Of a stretch of 53,091 nucleotides of DNA, positions 25,750 to 34,747 are shown piece by piece (position 1 is the first letter of the stretch; every line of letters begins with the position of its first letter). Where the stretch lies: positions 1 through 53,091 of the forward strand of contig JACCRE010000168.1 in NCBI GenBank assembly GCA_013813775.1. The letters are read 5' to 3'. This stretch comes from Planctomycetaceae bacterium. Lineage in GTDB: Bacteria > Planctomycetota > Planctomycetia > Planctomycetales > Planctomycetaceae. The notes beneath the pieces are model-generated. The model saw only the letters and a list, made by a program, of their open reading frames with translations. It did no database searches and was not told where the DNA came from. A program made the position numbers and the translations under genes.

Positions 25750-27611
25750 GACGTGCCTCCCGCGAGGCGGAGGGATTGCAATCCCTCGGCTTCTTTCGGC
25801 ACAAGCTCGACGATGCGACGGTTCCCGGTATCAGCGACCCAGATCCGTCCGATCGAATCCACTGCAAGCCCCCAAGGCGTCGCGAATTGTGCCTGACCGC
25901 TTCCCGTCGACCCGACACGGCCGACGACGTCGCCGTCCGTGGTCAACACCGTCACCCGCCCGGCCCCGTACTCGACGACATAGAGCCGTCGATCGGGACC
26001 GAGAGCGAGGTCATAAGGATAATGCAGCCCGACGTCTTTCGTGTCCAAAAGTCCCTCGTAATCGCCCGAATCCTTGAAAACGTGCACCCGGCTGTTGAAC
26101 GCATCGACGGCGTAAATCTTCCCGTCGAGCCACACGATGCCGCTGGGACGCTGGAATTGTCCTTCGCCCGTGCCGAAGGAACCGAACGCCTGGAGAAAGC
26201 CGTTGTCGGGGCCGAATTTCTGGATGCGATCGTTCTCGCCGTACTCGGCGACATACAGATTTCCGCTCGGATCGACGGTGACCGCGACGGGGTAGATGAA
26301 CTGGCCCGGTTCCCGGCCCAGCTCGCCGAACATGCCGGTGACGTTCCCTTCGGGATCGAAGAAAACGACACGATGGTAGTGCGTGTCGGCCACGCACACG
26401 CGGCCGTCAGCGAGGACGCAGACACCCTCCGGATTGCCGACGCTCGATTCCGGCATGTCCCACTGGCGTGTCAGCGTGCCACCTGAGTCGTACACCAGCA
26501 CGCGGCCCGCATTGTCGAGCACGATCTTTTCGTCGTGGTGTCCGACGGCCACCGCACGCGGACCCGGCAGATCGGCGCCTTTGACAGGCAGCGAGATCCG
26601 CCGTTCGGACGCGATTTCGAGCAGCGGTCCATCGGCACCCGCATCACAACCAGAGAATAGGGCCGTGGCGAGCAAAGCCAGTACCGTCAGTCGCACCCGT
26701 GCGCCGGGAACGAGCCGTTCACATGTCGGACGATGTAGAAACCGCCGCACTTCCCCGGTCGCTTCACAACGCAATTCACTTTCTTCGACGGCTCCACCCG
26801 CACGAGACGCGACCACCGAGGCCGGCCCATCGGCCGTTGTTTCCAGTTGAAGGCGCTCGGGACGCACGCACGACGATTCGGCACGGCCCTCGATGCGCCA
26901 GGATTCGCATTCCGAAACGGTCAGCCAGTTCGTCGGGCCCAGCAGCGACGCCGTCTCGACATCGGGAGGCATCGCGTACAAGGTTCGTACATCGCCAGCG
27001 AAGACGACGCGCGCCTCACGCATGCCGATGACATGCTCCGCATACCGCAGCACATCCGTCGGCTCGTGACTCGCGAAGACGAGCGACGACGCCCGATCGC
27101 GGATGCTGTTGAGCAGTCGGGCCCAATAACCGGTGCGCCGGGCGGGATCGACATGCGACAACGGCTCATCGAGCACGAGCACGTGGGCTTCCGAAGCGAT
27201 CGCCCTCGCGACGGCGACTCGAGACGCTTCGCCTCGCGACAACCGTTCGGGCGTGGCGTCGGCGATCGAACGCAGGTCGAACGCCTCGAGCAGTTCTTCA
27301 ACCGTTTCATGCGCCTGCGAGGGCTGCACGAGTTCGAGATGTCGGCGAACGCTGACACCCGGCCACAAGCCGTCGTCCTGCGGACCCCAGAAGTACGCCA
27401 GTCGGCCTGTTGGTGCTTCGGCTCGGTCGATTCGACCCGACGCCGATTGCTCATAACCGACGAGCAGGTTCAACAGCGATGTCTTACCGGCCCCCGACGG
27501 ACCCACGATGGCGGTCACTCCCGTCGCAATGGACAGTGACGCATCGACCAGCCGCGGTGTCGGGCGGCCGGCTAGATTCACACGGTCGAAGGTCCATAAT
27601 CGCGCGGTCAT
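25746..27611 (-). CDS. ABC ATPase fused to NHL-repeat lipoprotein-like domain
   Basis: The protein has 621 residues. ATG at 27611 overlaps the permease stop as ATGA; the open frame continues upstream only as a shadow of the permease. Residues 1-220 are an importer-type ATPase: Walker A GPSGAGKTS (37-45), signature LSRGE (124-128), Walker B VLVLDEP (144-150), switch His in FASHEPTD. A TOBE-like segment (CVRPERLQLE to PGARVRL) follows. At about residue 306 begins VRLTVLALLATALFSGC, a lipoprotein signal with a lipobox Cys near 322, and then about six NHL repeats (for example PEGVCVLADGRVCVADTHYH). No stop separates the parts. The second part could be made from an internal GTG at 26696, or the joint could act as a membrane anchor. 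It ends in an ATGA overlap with the VWA gene. Confidence 0.8.
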   Translation of the reverse strand: MTARLWTFDRVNLAGRPTPRLVDASLSIATGVTAIVGPSGAGKTSLLNLLVGYEQSASGRIDRAEAPTGRLAYFWGPQDDGLWPGVSVRRHLELVQPSQAHETVEELLEAFDLRSIADATPERLSRGEASRVAVARAIASEAHVLVLDEPLSHVDPARRTGYWARLLNSIRDRASSLVFASHEPTDVLRYAEHVIGMREARVVFAGDVRTLYAMPPDVETASLLGPTNWLTVSECESWRIEGRAESSCVRPERLQLETTADGPASVVASRAGGAVEESELRCEATGEVRRFLHRPTCERLVPGARVRLTVLALLATALFSGCDAGADGPLLEIASERRISLPVKGADLPGPRAVAVGHHDEKIVLDNAGRVLVYDSGGTLTRQWDMPESSVGNPEGVCVLADGRVCVADTHYHRVVFFDPEGNVTGMFGELGREPGQFIYPVAVTVDPSGNLYVAEYGENDRIQKFGPDNGFLQAFGSFGTGEGQFQRPSGIVWLDGKIYAVDAFNSRVHVFKDSGDYEGLLDTKDVGLHYPYDLALGPDRRLYVVEYGAGRVTVLTTDGDVVGRVGSTGSGQAQFATPWGLAVDSIGRIWVADTGNRRIVELVPKEAEGLQSLRLAGGTS

Positions 27612-29056
27612 CGAGCGATCACGCGCAAAGTCAGGCGACGAAGGAAGAGCACGATCAAGAATCCCGCGACGGGGACGGCCACAGCGACGAGCGTCATCGC
27701 CGACAGCGCGGCGTTGTGACCGTAGTGCATCAGATTGTAGAGCCGCGCCGTCACCGGCACGACGCCGGGCGGAGACAGAATCGTGGCGGCCGTCAGGTCG
27801 AGATAACCCCAGTAGGCGAGCAGCGAGAACCGACAGAACCGACCGAAGCCTTCGAGCGTCCACAACAGCGATCGCCCCGCGCGCTGCTGAACAGAGACCG
27901 GCGACATCCTCAACCCGCGCGCCAAGTGGATCGCCTGTCCATCGCGCAGGAGCCTCGCGAGCGATTCGAGCAGCAGCGCTCGCGGAAGCAGGAACAGCGC
28001 CAGCACGACGATCAGCGGAACGAGCGTGTCGCGCAGGCCGAGCAGCAGCGGATGCTGCAAGCACTCGACGGCGACGAGACTCGGCACCATCGCACCGCAC
28101 AGGCCCGGCACGCACGCCAGTACGAGCAGCGCGACGCCGATCGCAGGCGGCTTGGAAAGAGACACGAGCTTCAACAGTCCGACCGCGGCCACGGACGCGA
28201 TCGCTGCCGACGACACGCCGTAGCCCGCCGCGATGCCGATTTCTTTCCAGTACGCGGCGACGTTGGGGGCATTCGTCGCGAGGTATCCGAACCCCGTCGC
28301 CCCCTGACGAGCGAGAATCGCGAACGGAACGACGGCCGTCAGACTGACCATGAGAAATAGGGTCGCCCAGGCGGCGACGCGACTTCGCGCTGTAGCAACA
28401 AACGGAGCCACGGAACGCCGACCGGAAGCGATCGCACGTACCACGAAGAGAATGACGGGAGCCAGCGCCAGCAGTTCGACGGCGAGCGGCCAGGTGAGTG
28501 GGTCGGCCGAGTCGGCGAGGTCGGGTAGCAAAGCCTGTCGATCGAACAGCGTGACCGTCCACGCCGTGATCCCCGTGAGGCTCGGCAGTTCGAACTGCTG
28601 GAACGCGAACAGAAACGCGATCGCGAACGCAGGCAGGCCGCGTGCGACGGGACCGTGAGCGACGAGCAGCCGGAATCGCTCGAACGCCGCGACGCGGGAC
28701 CGGCTCAGCCTTAGCAGATGCCGGCCTGAGGGCGACAACGCCGGATCGGGTGTGAAGTAGAGCACGGCCGCGGCGACGGCCGCGGCTTTCAGCCCGATCA
28801 GCAGCGCGAGGAAGAGCTCGTTCCATAAGGAATGTCGGGCGAGCGACACGGAAAAGTTCGAGTATCCGTAACCGGCGACGAGATCGGGCGACAGGATCGA
28901 CGCCAGCAGCAGTCCCCATAACCAACGCCGCCCCGCCGGCGAGGTGCGCCGAAATTCCGCGACAATCACGCCGGCGGCAAACACCGCCCACGGTGCGATG
29001 ATCGCGGCTCTGAGCGCCGTCCAGCCGGTCGCGACCGCGATGCCGTAGTCGCTCAC
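27608..29056 (-). CDS. ABC importer permease, FbpB-like double-length
   Basis: The protein has 482 residues and about twelve helices in two halves, as in iron(III) and related permeases (FbpB/AfuB type). EAA-loop regions are weak but placed as expected, for example ARGLRMSPVSVQQRAGRS in the second half. It starts with GTG at 29056, 12 bp after the solute-binding gene, and its stop overlaps the ATPase start as ATGA. With its neighbours it forms a complete binding-protein-dependent importer. The substrate is probably a metal or anion, by family only. Confidence 0.82.
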   Translation of the reverse strand: MSDYGIAVATGWTALRAAIIAPWAVFAAGVIVAEFRRTSPAGRRWLWGLLLASILSPDLVAGYGYSNFSVSLARHSLWNELFLALLIGLKAAAVAAAVLYFTPDPALSPSGRHLLRLSRSRVAAFERFRLLVAHGPVARGLPAFAIAFLFAFQQFELPSLTGITAWTVTLFDRQALLPDLADSADPLTWPLAVELLALAPVILFVVRAIASGRRSVAPFVATARSRVAAWATLFLMVSLTAVVPFAILARQGATGFGYLATNAPNVAAYWKEIGIAAGYGVSSAAIASVAAVGLLKLVSLSKPPAIGVALLVLACVPGLCGAMVPSLVAVECLQHPLLLGLRDTLVPLIVVLALFLLPRALLLESLARLLRDGQAIHLARGLRMSPVSVQQRAGRSLLWTLEGFGRFCRFSLLAYWGYLDLTAATILSPPGVVPVTARLYNLMHYGHNAALSAMTLVAVAVPVAGFLIVLFLRRLTLRVIAR

Positions 29057-29068
29057 AGCGGCCTGCGC

Positions 29069-30067
29069 TCAATTCGTGTAGGTTTCGGTCAGCCAGGTCA
29101 GCACGTCTGTGCGAACCGCGGCGGCTTCCGACAGGTCGATGCCCTTCGCGGCCCACGGAACGAGCTCCGCGACCTCGACGGGAAGTTCGGCGTCGCCGAT
29201 GTCGCCCAACGGAATCTGTCGTGATTCGGATTTCGCGAGACGCAATTCAACCTCGCGCGACAGCAGATAATCGACCAAGCTCTCAGCCGCCTCGCGGCGC
29301 TTGGTGCCTTTGATGATGGCCACACTATTCGGAATGCAAATCGTTTGCCCTCCAGCAAGCCGGACCGGCACCATTCCCACCGGCTTTCCTGAATCGACCG
29401 CACCGAAATAATCATCGGTATCAGTCCAGCCGAAGGCACATGTGCCATTCGCGACGAGATCCCGCGTTTGACCGTTGCTCGCAGCAGTTGTCGCTTCTTC
29501 GCGGAGCATATGATCAATCGATTGACAAACATCAGGCGCTAACGTCGACCAAAGAACGCAATAGTGTGTGAGAGTCGTCCCATAGAGCGGTTTCGCGTAG
29601 GTGAAGTCCTGAATCCGGAGATTGAATGCGCTCCGCACGACATCGGCAGACGGTTTCATCTGGTTGGTGTTGACGATCCAGACCCGCAGCCTCGCCGCGA
29701 AACCGCACCAGAGACCGTCGGGATCTTTGAACGAACTCGGAATCCGCTTGAACCCGGAACCTTGGTAAGGCTCGGTCAACCCTCGTTTTGCCAAGTCGAT
29801 CGTGCCGAGCGTTTCGTTGTTCCAGAAGACGTCGCAGCGAGGAGCTTTCGACTCTCGCACGATGAGATTGATCAGGCCCAGCGATTTCGTCGCTTCGGTA
29901 TCGAATCGCGCCGCAACCGGAATACCCGTCTCACGGGTGAAGTCGTCAAGAATTTGTTGCGAGAACACAGCGTCGTGCGAGCAGTACACGACGAGGGCGT
30001 CGTCGTTGCCGCCGAAGCAACCGACGAGGCCGAGGACTACAAACGCGGCAAGCGAATGGATTCGCAC
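29069..30067 (-). CDS. ABC importer solute-binding lipoprotein (AfuA/FbpA-like)
   Basis: The protein has 332 residues. The start is set at GTG 30067 because it gives a lipoprotein signal, VRIHSLAAFVVLGLVGC, with lipobox LVGC; the frame remains open upstream only through repeat DNA. The mature part starts ALVVYCSHDAVFSQQILDDF, typical of family 1 solute-binding proteins of the iron(III)/thiamine/phosphonate group, with SLGLINLIVRESKAPRCDVF in the next conserved block. It is anchored on the outer face of the inner membrane. It is the first gene of the importer-MoxR run, with a repeat-filled gap of 430 bp upstream. Confidence 0.85.
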   Translation of the reverse strand: MRIHSLAAFVVLGLVGCFGGNDDALVVYCSHDAVFSQQILDDFTRETGIPVAARFDTEATKSLGLINLIVRESKAPRCDVFWNNETLGTIDLAKRGLTEPYQGSGFKRIPSSFKDPDGLWCGFAARLRVWIVNTNQMKPSADVVRSAFNLRIQDFTYAKPLYGTTLTHYCVLWSTLAPDVCQSIDHMLREEATTAASNGQTRDLVANGTCAFGWTDTDDYFGAVDSGKPVGMVPVRLAGGQTICIPNSVAIIKGTKRREAAESLVDYLLSREVELRLAKSESRQIPLGDIGDAELPVEVAELVPWAAKGIDLSEAAAVRTDVLTWLTETYTN

Positions 30068-30078
30068 TCGACGGAGGG

Positions 30079-30500
30079 AACCACGAAAAAGACGGAAGCA
30101 CACGAAAAAGGGAAACGCGAAAGACGCGAAACGCGCGAAAGGATGCAGAGGAACCAGCCTCGTGGTTTCAATGCCAGCTCTCCTGCGACGGCACGTTTTC
30201 ATTCGATCATCCGACGGCGTCGCAAATCATTTCGTGTGCTTCATGTCTTTCGTGGTCGTTACATTTTTTCAGTGTTTTCCGTGGTTCATGCTTTCCACGG
30301 ATTCGAGTGAACCACGGAAGCGACGGAAGCACACGGAAAGGAGAACCACGAAAGACGCGAAAAGGTCGAACGGGATTCGACTCGTCGTCTCCCTCACAAG
30401 TTCGCCGCCAAGAGAGTCTCTTTCATCCGGTCATTCAGCGCGTCGCGTTTCCTTTCGTTCCATTTGTCTTTCGTAGTTCCTGCCGTGACTTCCGTGGTCA
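30079..30500. repeat. Gene-free gap filled with four alternating heptamer-type repeat blocks
   Basis: The gap from 30068 to 30497 holds no convincing gene. Four related blocks alternate in orientation: 30079-30142 and 30309-30365 read like ACCACGGAAGCACACGGAAA, while 30230-30300 and 30445-30500 read as the complement. Between blocks two and three, TTCCGTGGTTCA (30277-30288) and TGAACCACGGAA (30308-30319) form a perfect 12-bp stem. The blocks contain 7-nt units such as ACGCGAA and AGACGCG. The promoter of the importer operon must lie in or next to this region. Confidence 0.75.
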
Positions 30501-32168
30501 CTCCTCCACCGCGTCCCCGCTTGACGCTGATGCGTCCGCGGCCGGCTTCAGAGTGTCGAAGTACTTCTTGATCTCTTCGTGGTAGCCCGGTGGAACCTGC
30601 TCCTGCAGGATGGCTTCGCTGACGCCTTGCTTCACTTCGCCGATGCTCTTGGCGTAGTTCTCTTCGGCTTCGCCCGTGTCGGAGAGACCCTTCGTTTGCA
30701 GCGAGAGCAACACCTTGCCGGCGGTGACGGCGGACTTGGACTGCTCGGTCTTGAACCCGCTTTTTGCCGCGTCATCTTCCGGCGCGACGCCGCCTTCGCC
30801 GATGCCGCGATCGCCCATGCCTTCACCGTTGCCTTCGCCGAACTGCGCGACGAGTTCCTTGTAGTATTCTTGGTAGTCTTCGAGCGACACGCAGTCCTCA
30901 CACTCCTGGCCGTCGAGTTCTGACTTCTCCGCGGCCTTCTTGGCCATCTGCAACGTCTCCAGAGCCTTCTCGAGCTCTTTGAGGTCGCGGGCCGATTGGG
31001 CCATCTCCTGTAGCTCCATCTTCGAGAGTTCCAGGCTCTCCTTCATCGACTCCAAGGCCTCTTTCGACATCGATTTCTCGCCGTCTTTGCTCGCGCCCGC
31101 CTTGCGGGCGGCGTCGAGCTGCGTCAGCGCCCGTTTCAACGACGCTGCGAGCGGCTTGGAGTTCGCATTCTCCTTCGCGAAGCGCTCCATGCGTTTCAGG
31201 CGCTCTTCGACCTTGCGCAACTGCTCCTGGCGTTCGACGGGATCAGAGGTTTGGGCGAGCTTCTGCAGATCCTGCTTCAACTGGTCGATCTCTTTACGGA
31301 GCGACTCGGTCGAGCCTTCCTGCAGTTCCTTCGACCACTTCTTGAGTTGCTCGCCGTCGGCGACGTTGCCGAAGGCCTGATCGCTGTTGCGGCTGTCGAA
31401 GAGATCCTTGAGAGACTCGGCGCTCGCTTTCCGCCATTTCTCGCCGAGGTCTTTCTGGCGATCCGACAGAACCTTCAGGTTCTCCGGCCTCTTCGTCGGC
31501 TTCATCTGCTTGAGAGACTGCTTGAGTTGCTCGACAGACTGCTCGACGTCTTCGGAAAGCTGAGCCTCGGGGTTTCGCTTGCGCAGCTCGACCTTGCGCT
31601 CTTCGTTCGCCTTGTCGAGCGCCTTGAGAACCTTCTGCTCCTTCGCCACTTCCTCGGCGGCGGCGACGGTGCCGAACGGATCGAACTGCGGCACGACGAA
31701 GGCGACGGCGAGAGCCGCCGCGAGACCCGTCGCCGCCCAGCCCAGCGGCCTTTCAAACGGGATCGGAACGGCACGACGGGCTTCGACACGCTTCGCCGAC
31801 GCTTCCGCGTCGCGCAGCACAAGCGGGGCGTAATCGCCTCCCGGCTGCGGCGAGGCTTCCAGCCGGGTGACGGTGAGAAAGAGATCTTTCGTTCCGGCAT
31901 ACGAATCGGCGGCCTGGGCGGCATCGGCACGGTCGGGACGCTTCGCGAGCAACGTCGAAACGAGCAAGCCGATCGCAATCGCGGCCGGTACGGCGGCGAG
32001 CGTCATTCGTAGATCGACCTGATCGAGAAACCAGGCCGCCGGCATGGCCGCAGCGGTCGCGAGGCAGGCCCAGAAGACACACCACAAAAACAATCGCACC
32101 CAGCGGGCGGCGTACATGCGCCGTCGGACAGCGTTGAGCATCCGGTCGGTTTGCGGTGTCTGCGACAT
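30498..32168 (-). CDS. Membrane-anchored coiled-coil protein
   Basis: The protein has 556 residues. Two N-terminal helices (about 22-48 and 54-74) and a third (about 143-162) are followed by a very charged, largely helical region of about 260 residues (about 170-430) rich in Lys, Glu and Leu that should form coiled coils. A CEDC pair (about 433) and a Gly-rich stretch (FGEGNGEGMGDRGIGEGG) precede an acidic C-terminus. It resembles the DUF4175-like or hypothetical coiled-coil proteins that often accompany MoxR/VWA operons in planctomycetes. The exact family is not certain. It lies 34 bp after the EF-hand gene on the same strand. Confidence 0.75.
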   Translation of the reverse strand: MSQTPQTDRMLNAVRRRMYAARWVRLFLWCVFWACLATAAAMPAAWFLDQVDLRMTLAAVPAAIAIGLLVSTLLAKRPDRADAAQAADSYAGTKDLFLTVTRLEASPQPGGDYAPLVLRDAEASAKRVEARRAVPIPFERPLGWAATGLAAALAVAFVVPQFDPFGTVAAAEEVAKEQKVLKALDKANEERKVELRKRNPEAQLSEDVEQSVEQLKQSLKQMKPTKRPENLKVLSDRQKDLGEKWRKASAESLKDLFDSRNSDQAFGNVADGEQLKKWSKELQEGSTESLRKEIDQLKQDLQKLAQTSDPVERQEQLRKVEERLKRMERFAKENANSKPLAASLKRALTQLDAARKAGASKDGEKSMSKEALESMKESLELSKMELQEMAQSARDLKELEKALETLQMAKKAAEKSELDGQECEDCVSLEDYQEYYKELVAQFGEGNGEGMGDRGIGEGGVAPEDDAAKSGFKTEQSKSAVTAGKVLLSLQTKGLSDTGEAEENYAKSIGEVKQGVSEAILQEQVPPGYHEEIKKYFDTLKPAADASASSGDAVEE

Positions 32169-32201
32169 GCTTCTGCTCCAGAAATGACGCGACGCCTTGC
32201 C

Positions 32202-33497
32202 CTATGGCAGCGATTCGCGATTCGAAACGAATTCTTCGGCCGATTTCGCTTCGGAGGGCGAAATCAGGCCATCTTCGTCTACATCCAGTCTCTTGAAGAG
32301 CTCGATCGTTCCCAAAAACTCTCGCATCGATAGGTCGCCATCGGCGTTGCGGTCCATGGCGGCGAACCATTTAGGACCTTCCGCCGAGCGCCGCGACGGA
32401 CCGCGCGGCATCGCTTCGACCTGTGCGACCATACGCGGGTTCGCACCGTCGAGCAGGTTAGGCACGCTGAATGCCAGTCGATAGCGTCCCCCGAATTCCG
32501 CGAGTCCGATGCGACCGTCTCCGTCGGCATCGACCGCAGCGAGGGCCGCATGGGCCTCGCGCAATTCCCGTCGGCTTAACCGCATGTCGCCATCGGCGTC
32601 GAGCTTCGTGAACAGGGGCTGCCGCTCGTAGCTGGCTTCGATGCGAACTCGATTTGTCTGGCTTGCGATGAGTTCATCGAGTTTGGCACGCAGTTCTTCC
32701 GGAAACAGCATGCCGTCGCCGTTCGCGTCGGCGGTCTTGTAGTCGAGACTCGGCAGACCGAGGCCGAGAAACTCGCCTTCGTCGAGATAGCCGTTCTTAT
32801 CAGCATCCCGCTGCCGCAGTTGCAGCAGATAAAAACGCTTGACGTCTTCCGACGTGATCCGCGCCGGCGTCGCATCAAGATCAAGCCCGATGCCCGCGAC
32901 GTCGAATGCCGCTTTGCGGGTTTCGGACGTGACCGAGAGTTCCGGCGGTGAAGTTGCTTGTTTTCCTGACCCCCGATCCCCGCCCCCCGACCCCTCCGTC
33001 ACCACCACCACCTTCGGCCTACCGAACGCCCGGCCGATGAGCTTGATCTCGACCGTCACGTCGGGCGCGCCCGTCGATTCCTTCCAGTGAAAGGGAAAGC
33101 GTCCGGGGGGAAAATCGCTGCCGCTGCGAAGCGGAGTCGGCTGCAACGGCTCAGTCGGTGCGAGTTCCGGTTGGTTGAGCGTGCCGTCACCGTCGGCGTC
33201 GTAGCGGGCGAGCAACCGCTCGGCCGTGGCGAGTTCGTCGGCCGTCACAAAGCCGTCGCCGTCGGCGTCGAGGGCCGCGAAAAGCTCCAGCCGATCGACA
33301 AGCGGCTGCGGCTGGACGACGATCTCGGTCAGCTTATCGTCGATCGGCTTGCCATCGATCGTGGCGGTCACGTTCACGCGAACCGGCTGGCCGGCGACAT
33401 CGATGACGAGATCGCGGCCGGCAGCGGCGGCCTCGTCGCATGCCGTCGCCAGCAACGCGAAGCCGAGAACCAACGATCGACCCATCGAAGCCTGCAT
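32202..33497 (-). CDS. EF-hand repeat exported protein
   Basis: The protein has 431 residues. ATG at 33497 has GGCGAG six bases upstream; an upstream TTG and a downstream ATG (33485) are alternatives. A signal sequence (SLVLGFALLATAC) with a weak lipobox suggests export or lipidation. At least eight EF-hand loops are visible, among them DADGDGFVTADE, DADGDGTLNQPE, DADKNGYLDEGE, DANGDGMLFPEE, DADGDGRIGLAE, DRNADGDLSMRE and DVDEDGLISPSE. It is therefore likely a calcium-binding envelope protein. A G-rich insert encodes GSGGGDRGSG around residue 190. It is followed by the coiled-coil membrane protein. Confidence 0.85.
   Translation of the reverse strand: MQASMGRSLVLGFALLATACDEAAAAGRDLVIDVAGQPVRVNVTATIDGKPIDDKLTEIVVQPQPLVDRLELFAALDADGDGFVTADELATAERLLARYDADGDGTLNQPELAPTEPLQPTPLRSGSDFPPGRFPFHWKESTGAPDVTVEIKLIGRAFGRPKVVVVTEGSGGGDRGSGKQATSPPELSVTSETRKAAFDVAGIGLDLDATPARITSEDVKRFYLLQLRQRDADKNGYLDEGEFLGLGLPSLDYKTADANGDGMLFPEELRAKLDELIASQTNRVRIEASYERQPLFTKLDADGDMRLSRRELREAHAALAAVDADGDGRIGLAEFGGRYRLAFSVPNLLDGANPRMVAQVEAMPRGPSRRSAEGPKWFAAMDRNADGDLSMREFLGTIELFKRLDVDEDGLISPSEAKSAEEFVSNRESLP
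32969..32998 (-). repeat. In-frame G-rich element (G-quadruplex pattern)
   Basis: The coding strand reads four G-runs (4, 6, 4 and 5 G) with loops of 2, 1 and 3 bases, including GGGGATCGGGGG. It encodes a Gly/Asp/Arg/Ser linker inside the EF-hand protein, between EF-hand-bearing parts. Confidence 0.7.
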
Positions 33498-33688
33498 GAC
33501 CAGCTCGCCGAAGATTCGCAACGAACGTTCAGTCTAACCGCCGGCCTGTCCGACTCCAAGAACCTTCCGTTCCTCACTTCAGACGCCGCGGAACGCCCGG
33601 TCGGCGCACGAATTCCTCCCGAATCCTGCACGTTCCTCGAAAAAGGCCGGTCGAACGTCCGCAGAGACCCGATTGAAGGCATTCCGGC

Positions 33689-34687
33689 TCATTCGGGAGA
33701 ATCGCTTGGTAGAAACTCCGCGCGAAAGGCTTTCGCCGGATCGACGGTCTTCGGTTCGAGGACGCCGGTGTCGATCATTTGCTGGGCGAGGTTCTGCCAT
33801 CGTTCCGCCGTCATGCGGCCAAAAGGCTGGGATTCTTGTCCCTCGGGGCTACATAGGGGACGCATCGCCTCGGCGCCGAAGGCGAGGATGTCGAGGCTCA
33901 TCTCGGGATTGAGATTGTGGATCGCGGCGTTCGTCGCGTTCGGACTGGCGAGGTAGTCTTTCCAGCCCTTCACGCTCGCTGAGACCATCTTGCGGACGAG
34001 CGACGGCTCCTCGTCGGCGAGTTCGTCGCGTGTGAAAAGACAACTCGTGTAGGGGTTGAAGCCCGCCTCGGCGACGAGCAGCACTTTCGGATCGGTCCCC
34101 TGTTCCTCGGCCAGGAACGGTTCGCTGAAGCTGTAGCCCTGCTGCGCGTGCTTGTCGTCGCGGAGAAAATGCGAGACGCCGCCCGTGTACGGCACCACTT
34201 GCACGTCGTTCGGCAGCGACTTCTTGAGCAAAAACTGGGCGAACGGCTCGCCCGCGTTCATCGCGATCGTGACGCCCTTCAGGTCGGCGAACGACGCGAC
34301 GTTCGCGATCTCATGCACCATCAAACAGCGCGGGCTCGTCTGCATCGGAGCGAGCACGGCGACGACGTCGGCTTCCTGCGCGCGCATCAACAGGATACGA
34401 TCGGCGTTCTCGATGCCGAAATCGGCCTGCCCCGCCGCGACCTTCTGCACGACCGGCACGTCGGCCCCGCCTCGCAAAATGGTGACGTCGAGGCCTTCGT
34501 CGCGGTAATAGCCGTTTTCGAGCGCGGCATAAAAGCCGCCGTGCTCGGCCTCGGGATACCAGTTGAGCTGCAGCGTGACCTTGCGGAGCGTGCCGTCGTG
34601 GGCGGTCGCCGGCGCAGGTTCGGGATCCGACTGCCAGCACCCGAGGAGCGACATCAGAACCGGCGTCAGGATCGTCCAGCGGGGCAT
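33689..34687 (-). CDS. ThiY/NMT1-type solute-binding lipoprotein
   Basis: The protein has 332 residues. ATG at 34687 follows GGAGGAAACGG, a strong ribosome site, and gives a lipoprotein signal with lipobox LLGC (MPRWTILTPVLMSLLGC). The block QLNWYPEAEHGGFYAALE, followed by YYRDEGLDVTILRGG, is the hallmark of NMT1/THI5-like proteins that bind pyrimidine precursors of thiamine or related small molecules. It is the last gene of the importer operon, after the ATPase and permease. The substrate is probably a thiamine-pathway pyrimidine, but riboflavin or sulfonate binders share the fold. Confidence 0.82.
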   Translation of the reverse strand: MPRWTILTPVLMSLLGCWQSDPEPAPATAHDGTLRKVTLQLNWYPEAEHGGFYAALENGYYRDEGLDVTILRGGADVPVVQKVAAGQADFGIENADRILLMRAQEADVVAVLAPMQTSPRCLMVHEIANVASFADLKGVTIAMNAGEPFAQFLLKKSLPNDVQVVPYTGGVSHFLRDDKHAQQGYSFSEPFLAEEQGTDPKVLLVAEAGFNPYTSCLFTRDELADEEPSLVRKMVSASVKGWKDYLASPNATNAAIHNLNPEMSLDILAFGAEAMRPLCSPEGQESQPFGRMTAERWQNLAQQMIDTGVLEPKTVDPAKAFRAEFLPSDSPE

Positions 34688-34747
34688 CCGTTTCCTCCAT
34701 GAAACATCTGGTGCCGTCAGGCTTGCAGCGCCGCGAACCATTAAGCG

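Noticed and set aside
23983-25896. Long plus-strand open frame opposite the double-VWA gene
   Set aside because: Arg/His/Gln-rich composition without domains; an antisense shadow in GC-rich DNA.
27612-29156. Upstream extension of the ATPase-NHL open frame
   Set aside because: This part is Arg/Ala-rich and lies inside the permease gene in another frame; the ATG at 27611 with ATGA overlap is the natural start.
30068-30202. N-terminal extension of the solute-binding protein
   Set aside because: The added residues are encoded by repeat DNA; the lipoprotein signal begins at GTG 30067.
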